The notes beneath the pieces are model-generated. The model was not told the DNA's origin. It worked only from the letters and a program-made list of their open reading frames with translations, and did not search any database. Shown in pieces: positions 8,797 through 19,227 of a DNA stretch of 64,000 nt; position 1 is the first letter of the stretch; each line of letters opens with the position of its first letter. The stretch is from Leptospira sp. 96542 (lineage in GTDB: Bacteria > Spirochaetota > Leptospiria > Leptospirales > Leptospiraceae), in NCBI GenBank assembly GCA_029310945.1, contig JARJFC010000002.1:62001-126000 (forward strand). The letters run 5' to 3'. Made by a program: the position numbers and the translations under genes.

Positions 8797-9040
8797 AATT
8801 GAGGATCTTACTTGTGAGTTTGTTTGGAATTTCGGGTGAGATCTCGCTCGGAAGAAACAAAATCTTTTTGCTTCGAGCGAAACTCGTTTCCAATAGAAAT
8901 AGTTTTGTGTATTGTTCGTATTTGAAACTCGTATCTTTTGGATAAAAAGAAGGAATGATGATACGTTGGTCAGATACTAACTCGGCAAAAGTTTGAAAAC
9001 TATGTCATTTGGGTAACATTTTTCCATTGAATTTAGGCAT
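8771..9040 (-). pseudogene. Small gene of about 90 codons broken by one in-frame TGA
   Basis: On the minus strand an ATG at 9040 opens a frame starting MPKFNGKMLPK, then meets TGA at 9007-9005. It then continues open for 74 codons, with protein-like composition (for example IIIPSFYPKDTSFKYEQYTK and KKILFLPSEISPEIP), to a stop at 8773-8771. No other intact gene explains this gap. Changing the TGA to TGG would give an 89-residue protein. It overlaps the SDR 3' end by 26 bases and is divergent from icmF. I do not recognise the family. It may be a recent nonsense mutation, a sequencing error, or chance. Confidence 0.4.
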
Positions 9041-9063
9041 TTGTTTTTAGAACATTGTTCTGA

Positions 9064-12000
9064 ATGACTATGGAAACGATTGCTTACTCCCCAAAACACA
9101 AAATTCGCTTTGTCACGGCTGCTTCCCTATTCGACGGCCACGACGCCTCCATCAATATCATGCGGCGGATTTTACAACAAAGCGGTGTTGAAGTCATCCA
9201 TTTGGGTCACAACCGCAGTGTAAAGGAAATTGTCCAATGTGCCATCCAGGAAGATGTCCAAGGGATAGCCATCACGAGTTACCAAGGTGGGCATGTCGAA
9301 TATTTTCAATACATGATCGACCTTCTCAAAAAAGAAGGTGCAGGCCACATACGAGTGTTTGGTGGTGGTGGTGGAACAATCCTTCCTTCCGAAATTGAAA
9401 TTTTACATAAATATGGTGTTGCCCATATCTATTCTCCCGATGAAGGCCGAAATATGGGTCTGCAAGGAATGATTAATGATGTTGTTCAAAAATCTGACTT
9501 TATGAGTCCTGTCACATTTAACGGAGATTTGGCGTCTAAAGTTCAGGAAAAAAATTATTTGGCACTTGGGCAAGCCATCACGCAGATGGAATTTGCTTTA
9601 TTGCAAGAATCCACACCCTACAAAATCAATTTAGAATTTCCTGCTCCTAAAAAAACAATTCCTGTTTTGGGAATCACAGGCACAGGTGGCGCAGGAAAAT
9701 CTTCACTCACCGATGAACTGGTTCGTAGATACCTAGACCATTACCCTAACCAAACAATTGCTATTTTATCTGTGGATCCATCTAAACGAAAGACTGGTGG
9801 AGCACTCCTAGGAGATCGGATTCGAATGAATTCTATTTTCGATGAACGAGTGTATATGCGAAGTTTTGCAACGAGAGAAGCAAACATTGCGCTCAATCGA
9901 AGTGTAAAGGGAGCCATTCAAATTTTAAAATCAGCAGGGTATGATCTAATCATCGTTGAGACAGCAGGCATTGGCCAAAGTGATTCTGAAATTACTGAAG
10001 TGGCAGATGTGTCTTTGTATGTGATGACACCTGAATACGGGGCTGCCACTCAGCTTGAAAAAATTGATATGATTGATTATGCGGATGTAATCTCAATCAA
10101 TAAGTTTGATAAACGTGGGGCATTGGATGCGCTGCGAGATGTTAAAAAACAATACCAAAGATCAAGGCAACTATTCGATCAAACTGTGGACGATATGCCC
10201 GTATTTGGAACCATTGCTTCCCAGTTCCAAGATTATGGTACGGATCTATTGTATGATAAACTCATCGAAGTGATCCAATCTACATGCCAAGTGAATTGGG
10301 AAAAATCCGCAAAAACGCCAAACCAAGCCAATGAAGCATCTGTTGTGATGCCTCCCGATAGAGTTCGATATCTAACAGAGATTAAAGAAGAAATCGATCG
10401 GAATGCAATTTGGGTTAAAAACGAAGCAGAAATTGCACGATCTGCCTTTCAATTGAAAGGATCCATCGAAATTTTAGCCAAAAAAGGCAAATCCAACTTA
10501 GATTTAGAATCAGAATTTAAAATTTTATGGGATTCATTGAGTTTGGATTCCAAACAGATCATCGAAACATGGAAGGAAAAAATTGAATCCTTTCGTAAAG
10601 AACAATATTCTTATTTTGTACGTGGCAAAGAAATTAAAGTTGATAACTTCACTACATCACTCAGTTTTTTAAAAATTCCGAAGATCGCCGTACCAAGGTT
10701 TGTTGACTGGGGAGATATTCTGCAATGGTCATACCAAGAAAACTTTCCTGGATTTTTTCCATATACGGCGGGTGTGTATCCTTACAAACGAAGTGGTGAA
10801 GACCCAACCAGGATGTTCGCGGGAGAAGGTGGACCTGAACGCACCAATCGCCGTTTTCATTATTTGAGTTCTGGAATGCCCGCCAAACGATTGTCAACTG
10901 CTTTTGATTCGGTCACTTTGTATGGCGAAGACCCAGCCATTAGACCCGATATCTATGGAAAAATTGGGAATTCTGGAGTGAACGTCGCAACTTTGGATGA
11001 TGCCAAAAAACTCTATTCGGGTTTTGATTTGTGTGATCCATCAACTTCTGTGTCGATGACAATCAATGGTCCTGCACCTATGGTGTTGGCATTCTTTTTG
11101 AATGCGGCCATCGACCAGGCTTGCGAAAAATATATTCAAAATGAAGGCAAAACTGAGGAGATCAAAACAAAAATAGAATCGTTGTGCAAAGAAAAAGGTG
11201 TTACGAGGCCAATCTTTGGTGGCGAATTGCCAGAAGGAAATGTTGGTCTTGGTTTGTTATTACTAGGTGTAACTGGCGATGAGGTATTACCACAAGATAC
11301 ATACCAAAAAATCAGAAAAGATGCCCTATCGCAAGTTAGGGGAACCGTACAAGCAGATATTTTAAAAGAAGACCAAGCCCAAAACACTTGTATTTTTTCG
11401 ACGGAGTTTGCCCTCAAGATGATGGGCGATATTCAAAAATATTTTATCGAAAACCAAATTCGTAATTTCTATTCTGTGTCCATTAGTGGCTACCATATAG
11501 CAGAAGCAGGTGCCAACCCCATCACACAAGTTGCATTTACCCTCGCCAATGGTTTTACTTTTGTTGAGTATTATCTAAGTAGGGGTATGGATATTAATGA
11601 TTTTGCACCAAACTTATCTTTCTTTTTTTCAAACGGCATTGATCCTGAATATTCTGTAATCGGCCGGGTGGCTCGCCGGATATGGGCAAAGGCAATGAAA
11701 TTTAAATACAAAGCCAATGAAAGATCGCAGATGTTAAAGTACCATATCCAAACATCAGGAAGGTCGCTCCATTCGCAAGAAATTGATTTTAATGATATAC
11801 GAACCACCTTGCAGGCGTTGTATGCAATTTATGATAATTGTAATTCTTTGCATACAAATGCTTATGATGAAGCCATTACAACTCCAACAGAAGATTCTGT
11901 CCGTCGTGCCGTTGCTATCCAGCTTATCATCAATCGTGAACTCGGGCTTGCTAAAAATGAAAACCCGTTACAAGGTTCATTTATCATCGAAGAACTCACA

Positions 12001-12438
12001 GATCTTGTGGAAGCAGCTATTCTCACTGAGTTTAACCGCCTAACTGAGAGGGGAGGTGTTCTTGGGGCAATGGAACGAATGTACCAACGTAATAAAATCC
12101 AAGAAGAATCTTTACATTACGAAACTCTAAAACATACAGGGGAATATCCTATTATTGGAGTGAATACTTTTTTAAATAAAAATGGTTCGCCAACTGTGAT
12201 TCCTGGTGAAGTGATTCGCTCAACGGATGATGAAAAACAATTACAAATCAAAAATTTGGAGTTTTTCCAAAAAAGAAATCATTCTAAATTTTCTGATGCC
12301 ATTCAAAAATTAAAATCTGCATCTCGTGCCAAAGAAAATATCTTTCAGGAGTTATTGGAAACTGTAAAGGTGGCTTCGTTGGGGCAAATTTCACATGCCT
12401 TGTACGAAGTCGGGGGGCAATACCGCCGCAATATGTAG
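9064..12438 (+). CDS. icmF: Fused isobutyryl-CoA mutase with its G-protein chaperone (IcmF)
   Basis: The 1124-residue single chain has the IcmF order. An N-terminal B12-binding domain comes first, with the DGHDAS form of D-x-H-x-x-G at 24-29 (His26 as lower cobalt ligand). A MeaB-type GTPase follows, with P-loop GTGGAGKSS at 206-214 and [12 protein letters not shown] near 300. A linker leads to the mutase barrel from about residue 560 ([13 protein letters not shown]). IcmF interconverts isobutyryl-CoA and butyryl-CoA, and sometimes other branched acyl-CoAs, using adenosylcobalamin. Phe in the [10 protein letters not shown] segment, where methylmalonyl-CoA mutase has Tyr, argues against methylmalonyl-CoA. 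No cobalamin riboswitch is visible upstream. Confidence 0.93.
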   Translation: MTMETIAYSPKHKIRFVTAASLFDGHDASINIMRRILQQSGVEVIHLGHNRSVKEIVQCAIQEDVQGIAITSYQGGHVEYFQYMIDLLKKEGAGHIRVFGGGGGTILPSEIEILHKYGVAHIYSPDEGRNMGLQGMINDVVQKSDFMSPVTFNGDLASKVQEKNYLALGQAITQMEFALLQESTPYKINLEFPAPKKTIPVLGITGTGGAGKSSLTDELVRRYLDHYPNQTIAILSVDPSKRKTGGALLGDRIRMNSIFDERVYMRSFATREANIALNRSVKGAIQILKSAGYDLIIVETAGIGQSDSEITEVADVSLYVMTPEYGAATQLEKIDMIDYADVISINKFDKRGALDALRDVKKQYQRSRQLFDQTVDDMPVFGTIASQFQDYGTDLLYDKLIEVIQSTCQVNWEKSAKTPNQANEASVVMPPDRVRYLTEIKEEIDRNAIWVKNEAEIARSAFQLKGSIEILAKKGKSNLDLESEFKILWDSLSLDSKQIIETWKEKIESFRKEQYSYFVRGKEIKVDNFTTSLSFLKIPKIAVPRFVDWGDILQWSYQENFPGFFPYTAGVYPYKRSGEDPTRMFAGEGGPERTNRRFHYLSSGMPAKRLSTAFDSVTLYGEDPAIRPDIYGKIGNSGVNVATLDDAKKLYSGFDLCDPSTSVSMTINGPAPMVLAFFLNAAIDQACEKYIQNEGKTEEIKTKIESLCKEKGVTRPIFGGELPEGNVGLGLLLLGVTGDEVLPQDTYQKIRKDALSQVRGTVQADILKEDQAQNTCIFSTEFALKMMGDIQKYFIENQIRNFYSVSISGYHIAEAGANPITQVAFTLANGFTFVEYYLSRGMDINDFAPNLSFFFSNGIDPEYSVIGRVARRIWAKAMKFKYKANERSQMLKYHIQTSGRSLHSQEIDFNDIRTTLQALYAIYDNCNSLHTNAYDEAITTPTEDSVRRAVAIQLIINRELGLAKNENPLQGSFIIEELTDLVEAAILTEFNRLTERGGVLGAMERMYQRNKIQEESLHYETLKHTGEYPIIGVNTFLNKNGSPTVIPGEVIRSTDDEKQLQIKNLEFFQKRNHSKFSDAIQKLKSASRAKENIFQELLETVKVASLGQISHALYEVGGQYRRNM

Positions 12439-12466
12439 AACCATATTTTGGTTCTCGGAGACCGTT

Positions 12467-14167
12467 ATGATTTCTTGGGACTTAATCAAAAAACACAAAC
12501 TTGGCATTCCGCTTTTGTGGGATATCGCCATGGTTTTTGTAGTACTTGGTAATTTGGCTCTGATTGTTTTTGATTTAACGTATCTTAGTTTACGCCCTTT
12601 TTACTTTCAGAAGTTTCCAAAAGTTTTAGAACTTTACGATAAACCCATTTTGGGAATTGAACCCCATCGGACTACATCGGCTTACACTGATTACGTAGAA
12701 GATTTAAAATACCTCACAAAACTCAGGGAAGAAACTTTCAGAGAGGCAGAACGAAAAATAACAAGAGAAAAAATATACCAAATTCTAAAATCTTTAAAAA
12801 GCCAAATGACAAATGAAAGATTGGATGTTTTGTATTCCAACTTTGAAATAGCATTGAATATTGAAGACGTAAGGATCCAGAGCAAAAAAATTGAAGAAAT
12901 CTTGTTTTTGTTAAACGATTTTTTTAGTGTTCTGGAAGAGACAGATGAAATCACAGCACTTTCGGAACTAAGTGAAAAATACTCATTTATCAATCGATTG
13001 AGTGTAGACGCGAGTGAAAACAAAGAAATCCAAACCATCGTACAAAAAATGGATAAGAAGATGTTGGAAATTGTGGAAACAAATCCGTTTGCTATGTCTG
13101 GCCAAACAGATAAGTTATTAAAAATTCAGGAAATTATAAAATCTGAATACCAACCTAATAAAACAAAACTTAGAGATATTAAAATTAGACAAGAGTTAGA
13201 TGGATATTTAAATCGTGATCGTATTCCTTCTACAGTTGTTGCCTTTCATTGGTTTTGGACAAACCCTGCCAAAAGTTTGAATGATAAAATTGATTTTTTT
13301 AATCTTCATTTTAAAGAATCGTTTGACCTTAACTATTACCGGGCAATTGCCTCGGATGGAAATTTTGTTAATAACTATTTATTATTGGACGCACCATTTT
13401 TATTTTTCTTTTTGTTTGAATTTATATTAAGTTGGGTGCTGGCCATTCGGAACAAAACTTATATAGCATGGTTTTTGTATCCCATTTATCATTGGTATGA
13501 TGTTTTGGGTTTGATTCCGATCGTTGAATTCAGGTTTTTCCGATTGGTTCGTGTGTATAAAATTTATTTGATGTTACAAACAAATCAGTTCACACGCATC
13601 ATTGGCAATGATTTGATTAGTAAAACGATTCGTTATTATTCTAATATCATCAAAGAAGAGATTTCAGATCTTGTTACAATACAAATTTTAACAGAAACTC
13701 AAAACGAAGTTAGGTCAGGAAATTCTTTGGATCAATTGGTAAAGGCAATTGATTTACATCGGGCGGATTTAAAAAAAGTGGCATTGGGGAATTTGGCAAA
13801 ATCTGCGCAAAACCCAAATTTACAGGCTCTGATTCAAAATTTAGTTTCTGAAATTTCGGAAAGGGTTTCGAGCCAAATGAAACCAATATCGTTACTACCA
13901 AAGGATATGCAGGCAAACCTCACAAAACAAATTAGCCTCACCATTTACAATGCATTGTCGCAAGCAATGGTTGCCATGGTTACAGACACGTCGGGTCAAA
14001 AATCAATTGAAAATTTAATCGATTATATTATCGATGAAATGATTTTATTGGCTGAGGATCCTGACATGGTCAAACTGAATTCAGATATCACTGTGGCATT
14101 GATTGAAAATACGAAAAAATCAGTAGCTGAAAAAAAATGGATTAAGACTGATATTAGTAGTAGTTAG
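12467..14167 (+). CDS. Hypothetical membrane protein with ion-channel-like S3-S4 segment
   Basis: A 566-residue protein with one hydrophobic helix near residues 17-38, a long charged helical region (about 60-270), then two or three hydrophobic segments around 300-380. One of these (GLIPIVEFRFFRLVRVYKIY) carries regularly spaced Arg residues like a voltage-sensor S4 helix. The C-terminal 180 residues are again helical and soluble. I chose ATG 12467 because GGAG lies at about the right distance; an earlier TTG would sit inside icmF. No pore or selectivity-filter motif is visible, so calling it a channel would be premature. It follows icmF by 28 bases. Confidence 0.6.
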   Translation: MISWDLIKKHKLGIPLLWDIAMVFVVLGNLALIVFDLTYLSLRPFYFQKFPKVLELYDKPILGIEPHRTTSAYTDYVEDLKYLTKLREETFREAERKITREKIYQILKSLKSQMTNERLDVLYSNFEIALNIEDVRIQSKKIEEILFLLNDFFSVLEETDEITALSELSEKYSFINRLSVDASENKEIQTIVQKMDKKMLEIVETNPFAMSGQTDKLLKIQEIIKSEYQPNKTKLRDIKIRQELDGYLNRDRIPSTVVAFHWFWTNPAKSLNDKIDFFNLHFKESFDLNYYRAIASDGNFVNNYLLLDAPFLFFFLFEFILSWVLAIRNKTYIAWFLYPIYHWYDVLGLIPIVEFRFFRLVRVYKIYLMLQTNQFTRIIGNDLISKTIRYYSNIIKEEISDLVTIQILTETQNEVRSGNSLDQLVKAIDLHRADLKKVALGNLAKSAQNPNLQALIQNLVSEISERVSSQMKPISLLPKDMQANLTKQISLTIYNALSQAMVAMVTDTSGQKSIENLIDYIIDEMILLAEDPDMVKLNSDITVALIENTKKSVAEKKWIKTDISSS

Positions 14168-14180
14168 GTGGTATAATAAA

Positions 14181-14576
14181 ATGGAAATTTCAAAAGATAT
14201 TATCAAATACAATGAATCGAAAGATGAAGGAGATAGATTGATTTGTAATCTTCTTTCCGAAACGATCAATAAAAGTTTACCGAAGGCAGAGAATAAAATT
14301 TGGCATGCACACCCCGTTTGGTTTTTGGATGGAAATCCCATTGTGGGGTATAGCAAACTTAAAAACTGTATCAGATTATTGTTTTGGAGTGGTCAAACAT
14401 TTGAAGAAGATGGTCTGAAACCAGAAGGCAGTTTTAAAGCAGCCGAAGCACGATATACAAATGTAGACCAAATAAAGTTGAAAGATTTAAAACGATGGCT
14501 AGTGAAATCAAAAAATATCCAGTGGGATTATAAAAATATAATCAAATTAAAGGGCAAAATGGTTAGGATCAAATAG
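14181..14576 (+). CDS. DUF1801 domain protein
   Basis: A 131-residue soluble protein with the DUF1801 (YdhG-like) pattern: a conserved KIWHAHPVWFLDGNPIVGYS core at about residues 41-60, an LLFWSG strand, and a C-terminal LKRWLVKSKNIQWDYKNI helix. The domain adopts a fold related to CyaY/frataxin-like barrels and has no firmly established function. The start lies 13 bases after the preceding membrane protein gene, so it may be co-transcribed with it. Confidence 0.7.
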   Translation: MEISKDIIKYNESKDEGDRLICNLLSETINKSLPKAENKIWHAHPVWFLDGNPIVGYSKLKNCIRLLFWSGQTFEEDGLKPEGSFKAAEARYTNVDQIKLKDLKRWLVKSKNIQWDYKNIIKLKGKMVRIK

Positions 14577-14600
14577 GCAAAACTCGTTTTGAAAATTTGG

Positions 14601-15368
14601 CTAAATTGAATCTTGTTTATTCTCTGGAGTTTGAAATTTTTCGTATCCGCCAACCAAACTTGTGATGAAGTTCGGAATTTCTGCTTCAAACAACATTGAT
14701 TTGTTGGTTATTGGATGCAAAAATTGAATGGAATACGCATGTAATGCCATCCTTGGAAGTTTGTTTTGGGTGTTCCCATATTTTTTATCCCCTACAATCG
14801 AATGATGATTGTGTGCAAATTGTACTCTGATTTGATGTTTTCTTCCTGTTTTCAGAATAATTTTAAGTAAACTATACGATTTTGTTTCTTTTAGAACTTC
14901 GTATTCGGTAATTGAGAGTTTACCTTCGTTCTGGTTCTCAGTCACATACACTCTTCCTACTTTTGATTCTGCCAGATAGTTAGAAAGAACTCCCGATTTT
15001 TGTTTGATACCCCCTTCACAAACAGCGAAGTAAATTTTTTGAAAGTTCTGCCAATTTGACTGTAGGTTTAGTTTTGTTTTTTCAGACTTTGCAAATAACA
15101 AAATGCCAGAAGTATCTTTGTCCAATCGATGTACGATGAAAACTCGGTTCCTCGATTTTAAATTTCCTTTTTTCACATAATCAGTGAGAGCCGCATATGC
15201 AGTTTTTGTTTTTTCCCTGTTTGTTGCGATTGTTAAGAGACCAGCAGGTTTATTCACAACCAAGATTTCATTGTCTTCATAGAGAATGGACAAACCTTTC
15301 GGTAAGTACCTGTGGGATGGCGGAGTTTTTGTCATAAAATTTCGGTATGGAAAGACAGTTTTGCACAT
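14601..15368 (-). CDS. RluA-family RNA pseudouridine synthase
   Basis: Up to 255 residues. The family signature FIVHRLDKDTSGILLFAKS carries the catalytic Asp, and a downstream GRKHQIRVQFAH motif is the other RluA hallmark. No N-terminal S4 domain is present. It would isomerise specific uridines in rRNA or tRNA; the site cannot be deduced. An alternative start at 15335 (MTKTPPSHRYLP) seems at least as likely, because neither start has a clear Shine-Dalgarno site. The second RluA-family gene in the window (61566) does carry an S4 domain. Confidence 0.87.
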   Translation of the reverse strand: MCKTVFPYRNFMTKTPPSHRYLPKGLSILYEDNEILVVNKPAGLLTIATNREKTKTAYAALTDYVKKGNLKSRNRVFIVHRLDKDTSGILLFAKSEKTKLNLQSNWQNFQKIYFAVCEGGIKQKSGVLSNYLAESKVGRVYVTENQNEGKLSITEYEVLKETKSYSLLKIILKTGRKHQIRVQFAHNHHSIVGDKKYGNTQNKLPRMALHAYSIQFLHPITNKSMLFEAEIPNFITSLVGGYEKFQTPENKQDSI

Positions 15369-15462
15369 TTAGTAAGCGAACAAGATAAAAATTTCTTGAA
15401 TCATTTTTAAATTCACATCCAATCAATCCTATTCTTTGGTTTCACTATGTTGGAGAATTTAT

Positions 15463-16008
15463 TTGAGAATTTTAAGTCAAAATCCATTCTTGCCATTGGC
15501 AAAGTTTGTTATCAAGTTTCCCTTGGTATTCTTGCTTACGTTCACTCATTGCACAACACAATCTGCTCCAGAAGTTTCTTCTAACTTGAAATTATTAAAA
15601 ACAGAATCTGGCGAATGGAAAAAAGCTTTGGTGTATCTGGAAGAAACATCTGGTTCAGTAGCACCTAACTATAGATACTCAAAAACAATTAAAATTTCAG
15701 CAGACAAAAAAGGTCTTTATTTCTTTCGGAAAGATACCAAGTCAGATGCAGTCATTACAAATCTAAATCTCAGTTTGACTGAAGATTCGTATCAAAAATT
15801 GATGTTACAGCTTTTGGATTTAGGTTTGCATAATATTCCTTTTGAAAAAGAACCAAAGAATAAAATTACAGGCGTTAGCTACAATAAAATTAGTTTTCAG
15901 TTGGGAGATTTGAAAACTGAATTTTATTACTTACTTGAAAATTTGAAACAAAAAGAATTTAAACAAAAAACTGTCATCATTGAAACATTAAAGAGGATAA
16001 CACCATGA
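15463..16008 (+). CDS. Hypothetical lipoprotein preceding a papain-like protease
   Basis: About 181 residues. A TTG at 15463 is the best start, with GGAG seven bases upstream. A hydrophobic signal ends in LLTFTHC, a relaxed leptospiral lipobox. The mature part is beta-rich and has no recognisable domain. The stop overlaps the ATG of the papain-like gene as ATGA, so the two are translationally coupled. That suggests a partner or inhibitor role, which is inference from position only. Confidence 0.6.
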   Translation: MRILSQNPFLPLAKFVIKFPLVFLLTFTHCTTQSAPEVSSNLKLLKTESGEWKKALVYLEETSGSVAPNYRYSKTIKISADKKGLYFFRKDTKSDAVITNLNLSLTEDSYQKLMLQLLDLGLHNIPFEKEPKNKITGVSYNKISFQLGDLKTEFYYLLENLKQKEFKQKTVIIETLKRITP

Positions 16009-18461
16009 AATTTAAAATTTTTAGATTTTTACTAACGATCAATTTACTTTTTGTAACATCGATCCATTCAGAAGAGTTTGATCCGTCGAGTGTACGTTCC
16101 CCTGATTGTAAACCAGGAACATTCTCTTGTGGTTATATTCCTGCTCCTAAAGAAATCCAGGATAGTATCCCACTTAAACGAGATTTTAATAGTTTTGAAG
16201 ATCTTCCAAAATCGGTAGATATTTCCTCTAAAATGCCCCCAGTGGGAAACCAGGGAAGGCAAAATAGTTGTGTAGCTTGGGCTTCTGGTTATGCGATTAA
16301 ATCATATTTAGCAAAGAATAATGGTAATAAAGGAAACTACGATCCGCCATTTAACGGTGGTGCAGGCGAAAATGTTTTTTCACCCGCATTCATTTACAAC
16401 CAACAAAACGGTGGCAAAGATAACGGTTTGTACTATTACAAAACAATGGAATTTTTGCAAAAAAGTGGTGTGGTTCCTTGGAAGAGTATGCCATACACAG
16501 ATAAGGATTATAAAAAACAACCGACAGCTGCCTTAAAAAAAGAAGGTGAAAAATATAAAATTAAATCTTTTTCTCGTCTTAATTTTAAAAAGCCAGACGA
16601 AATTAAGCGGGTGTTAGCAGGTGGAAATGTTGTATTGATCGGTGTCATCATTGATGACGGGTTTTATAAATTGAAAGGTTCCGAAGTGTATGATGCGAAT
16701 GCCGGACAGAGTTATGGTGGACATGCTATGACAATCGTTGGCTACGATGATAACAAAAAAGCAAAATCTGGTAGAAAGGGTGCTTTTAAAATGCTAAATT
16801 CTTGGGGTACATCTTGGGGAGACAAAGGTTATGGTTGGATCTCCTATACCATGTTAGCGAAGGCTGGTCAGGAATCCTATGCGTTGATTGATGAAGTAAA
16901 AACGAATCCAGTCCCAATGGTGACAAATATTCCTGTTTTAAACCCGATTTCACCACCGGAAGATATATTGGCCTCTAAGGGAGAGTTTCCAAACAAAATC
17001 ATACTGACTTGGTCTGCAAATCCGAATGCCCTGGCTTACTTCATTCAAAAAAAAGAAATGGATGGTTCATTCGAAGATGTAGGATACGCTACATCAGCAA
17101 CGTTTACCGATTTGGATGTTTCACCTAACTCATCATATTCGTATTTAATTTATTCAATGACTGCGGAAGAAACTTCTGTTCCTTCTAAACAAGTAGAAGG
17201 GTTTACTTCTGCAGAACCCAATTCAAATTCGAAATTAGAAAAAGTGGTTGGTGTTAGAGGTAGCGCATATACAGAAAATAATATTAACAAATTTGAAATA
17301 TTTTGGTCAGAAGTGGACGGAGCAAATGGATATTTAGTCTCAAAATTGGCAGCTGATCATTCTTGGAAAAATTTAGCAAAAGTTAAAGATCCTTTTTATC
17401 GGGATTCTTCACCTTCGCCGGGCTCCAACGTATACCGAGTTGCTGCTGCAATTAATACAAAACAATCGGGTGATTGGAGTGATAGTTTTGAAGTTATATT
17501 TGGATCCTCTGATAGTTCGCCAAACCAAGTAAGCGGTATGACAGCTTCCGATTCCGAATTTAGCGATCGTATCGTACTCAGTTGGAACCAAGCTCCCGGA
17601 GCTTCTGTCTATTATTTGTTTCGATTCGATGAAAATGCAAATCCTTCTGGCCAATTTGAAACCAGTGATTCTGGTTTTGTAGACAGTGATCCTATGATCC
17701 AAACAGGAAAAGGTTTTCTTTACACTGTCATAGCAGCAAATGAGTTGGGCTATTCAGAACCGAGCGATGTTGTGGAGGGAAAGGTAGATCCTGGTTTACA
17801 AAAACGAGGTGGGCTTGTACTCGCCCCACCTAAGAACTTAAATTTTGAATTAGGTAAAAAAGATAAAACAGTAAATTTAAAATGGTCACCTGTTAAAGAT
17901 TCATTTGAATATTATATTTATCGGAAGTCATTAACTGCCAAAGACAAAAAGAGTAAAAATGAATTTCATTTTGTAAATTCAGTACCAGGAAATAAAACCA
18001 CTTACTCAGAAAAATTTCCTGGTAACACGGGCGAATTATTTCTTTATGCTGTGAGATCTAAATCGGAGTTAGGTTCTGAATCAAAAAACTCAAATTTAGT
18101 TTCTGTGTTTTTAAATGAATCCAAACCTACTGTAAAAAAAAGAACAATGAGCTTAGAAGAAATTCCAAAAACCTTCCTTGGCACTTGGTCGGGTATGTAC
18201 TGGAATCCAAAATCTGGACCGCAAAATTTATCAATAGTTTCAAAAGGCAATCACCAGGATTTCCAAATTGAACTCAGTATCAACGGTAAAAAGTTCAAAG
18301 AATTTAAAGGATCATGGACACCTGGTAGTTCTATATTAAGAACCAATGGTTTTCAGTTTGAATTGTCAAAAGATATGGAAGATGCAAGTTTGGTTCGTTT
18401 TGAAGGCATTCCCGAATTAAAAGATGCAAATGAAATTGGTTTTTCGCGTGATGGTGATTAA
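16005..18461 (+). CDS. Secreted papain-like (C1A) cysteine protease with Fn3-like repeats
   Basis: An 818-residue protein with a signal peptide (1-22). The C1A domain follows: oxyanion Gln83, catalytic Cys89 (QGRQNSCVAWA), His240 (GGHAM) and Asn265 (LNSWG). From about residue 310, three or four fibronectin-type-III-like beta domains are visible, each with an ILTWSANPNALAY- or IVLSWNQAPGASVYY-type strand. The last about 100 residues form another beta-rich module (TFLGTWSGMYWN). It is probably an envelope or secreted protease. A second C1A gene with different accessory domains lies at 43715. Confidence 0.85.
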   Translation: MKFKIFRFLLTINLLFVTSIHSEEFDPSSVRSPDCKPGTFSCGYIPAPKEIQDSIPLKRDFNSFEDLPKSVDISSKMPPVGNQGRQNSCVAWASGYAIKSYLAKNNGNKGNYDPPFNGGAGENVFSPAFIYNQQNGGKDNGLYYYKTMEFLQKSGVVPWKSMPYTDKDYKKQPTAALKKEGEKYKIKSFSRLNFKKPDEIKRVLAGGNVVLIGVIIDDGFYKLKGSEVYDANAGQSYGGHAMTIVGYDDNKKAKSGRKGAFKMLNSWGTSWGDKGYGWISYTMLAKAGQESYALIDEVKTNPVPMVTNIPVLNPISPPEDILASKGEFPNKIILTWSANPNALAYFIQKKEMDGSFEDVGYATSATFTDLDVSPNSSYSYLIYSMTAEETSVPSKQVEGFTSAEPNSNSKLEKVVGVRGSAYTENNINKFEIFWSEVDGANGYLVSKLAADHSWKNLAKVKDPFYRDSSPSPGSNVYRVAAAINTKQSGDWSDSFEVIFGSSDSSPNQVSGMTASDSEFSDRIVLSWNQAPGASVYYLFRFDENANPSGQFETSDSGFVDSDPMIQTGKGFLYTVIAANELGYSEPSDVVEGKVDPGLQKRGGLVLAPPKNLNFELGKKDKTVNLKWSPVKDSFEYYIYRKSLTAKDKKSKNEFHFVNSVPGNKTTYSEKFPGNTGELFLYAVRSKSELGSESKNSNLVSVFLNESKPTVKKRTMSLEEIPKTFLGTWSGMYWNPKSGPQNLSIVSKGNHQDFQIELSINGKKFKEFKGSWTPGSSILRTNGFQFELSKDMEDASLVRFEGIPELKDANEIGFSRDGD

Positions 18462-19189
18462 GTTTTTGTAAGAGCTAACAAAACATCGGCATACCAGGCA
18501 CAATTTAAATTAAGCGGGTCATCTTCATTTTTGTCTCTGGTAGCCATGTCCATCTGAGTTGTATGGATTCCAATCAGTTTCCATCTAAGGTCACTCCGTT
18601 TGGTGTTAACTCCTTTTGTCCGTACGACAACAGGAGCACCGCTAGAGCCACGGTGCATGTTTGCGTCAGTTAAAAAATACCCTAGACCTTGGAATCGTAT
18701 TCCAAAAGAGGAAGCAATGAGAGCTTTTCTTGCCACAGGTAGTTTGTGTAAGTTATCAAAAAAACCCAAGGGAAAACCAGCAATGACAGCCGAAGTTCCA
18801 ACTTCAATTTCATCTGTAGGTTTTACCAGCTGTTCTAAGTTAAATGATCGTAAGAAAACTTTTTCACCTAGGGCATTTCGATCCAGCTCGATTGCGCAAA
18901 CGTCAACCAATCCACCCGAATCAAATACTTCTACCCAAAGTTTCTTTCCGTTATCGTATAAAGGGATAGAAAAATCTGTAGTTTCAGTGATGTTTTCAGG
19001 GTTGATATGAAGGTTGATGATTAACCGATTCGGCTTATGTGAAGATTGTTCGTCGATTACAACATGTCTTGCAGTGATGAGATACAACCGGTTCTCCCTT
19101 TCAAAAAAGAATCCAGTTGCTTTCGTCAACTCTTGCATATGATACATTGTTTTTACACTGGTGAGTGTAAGTAGAAGCGGTTCGATCAA
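18458..19189 (-). CDS. Trypsin-like serine protease domain protein
   Basis: A 243-residue protein with a chymotrypsin-fold triad. His42 is in YLITARHVV, Asp96 in GGLVDVCAIEL, and Ser183 in MHRGSSGAPVV. No signal peptide or PDZ domain is apparent, so it resembles short cytoplasmic trypsin-like domain proteins more than HtrA. The start is TTG; an ATG 14 codons later is possible, but the earlier segment looks like the first beta strand of the fold. Its 3' end overlaps the papain-like gene tail by 4 bases (convergent). Confidence 0.75.
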   Translation of the reverse strand: MIEPLLLTLTSVKTMYHMQELTKATGFFFERENRLYLITARHVVIDEQSSHKPNRLIINLHINPENITETTDFSIPLYDNGKKLWVEVFDSGGLVDVCAIELDRNALGEKVFLRSFNLEQLVKPTDEIEVGTSAVIAGFPLGFFDNLHKLPVARKALIASSFGIRFQGLGYFLTDANMHRGSSGAPVVVRTKGVNTKRSDLRWKLIGIHTTQMDMATRDKNEDDPLNLNCAWYADVLLALTKT

Positions 19190-19227
19190 GTTAGTTAGAA
19201 GTAATTTTTACCAATTGCCAATCATTT

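Noticed and set aside
8793..8945. 50-codon plus-strand ORF overlapping the SDR stop
   Set aside because: The opposite strand has a longer, more protein-like frame, so this is probably its shadow.
8797..9063. Cobalamin riboswitch upstream of icmF
   Set aside because: No B12-box-like sequence or long leader was seen; the gap is explained by the broken minus-strand gene.
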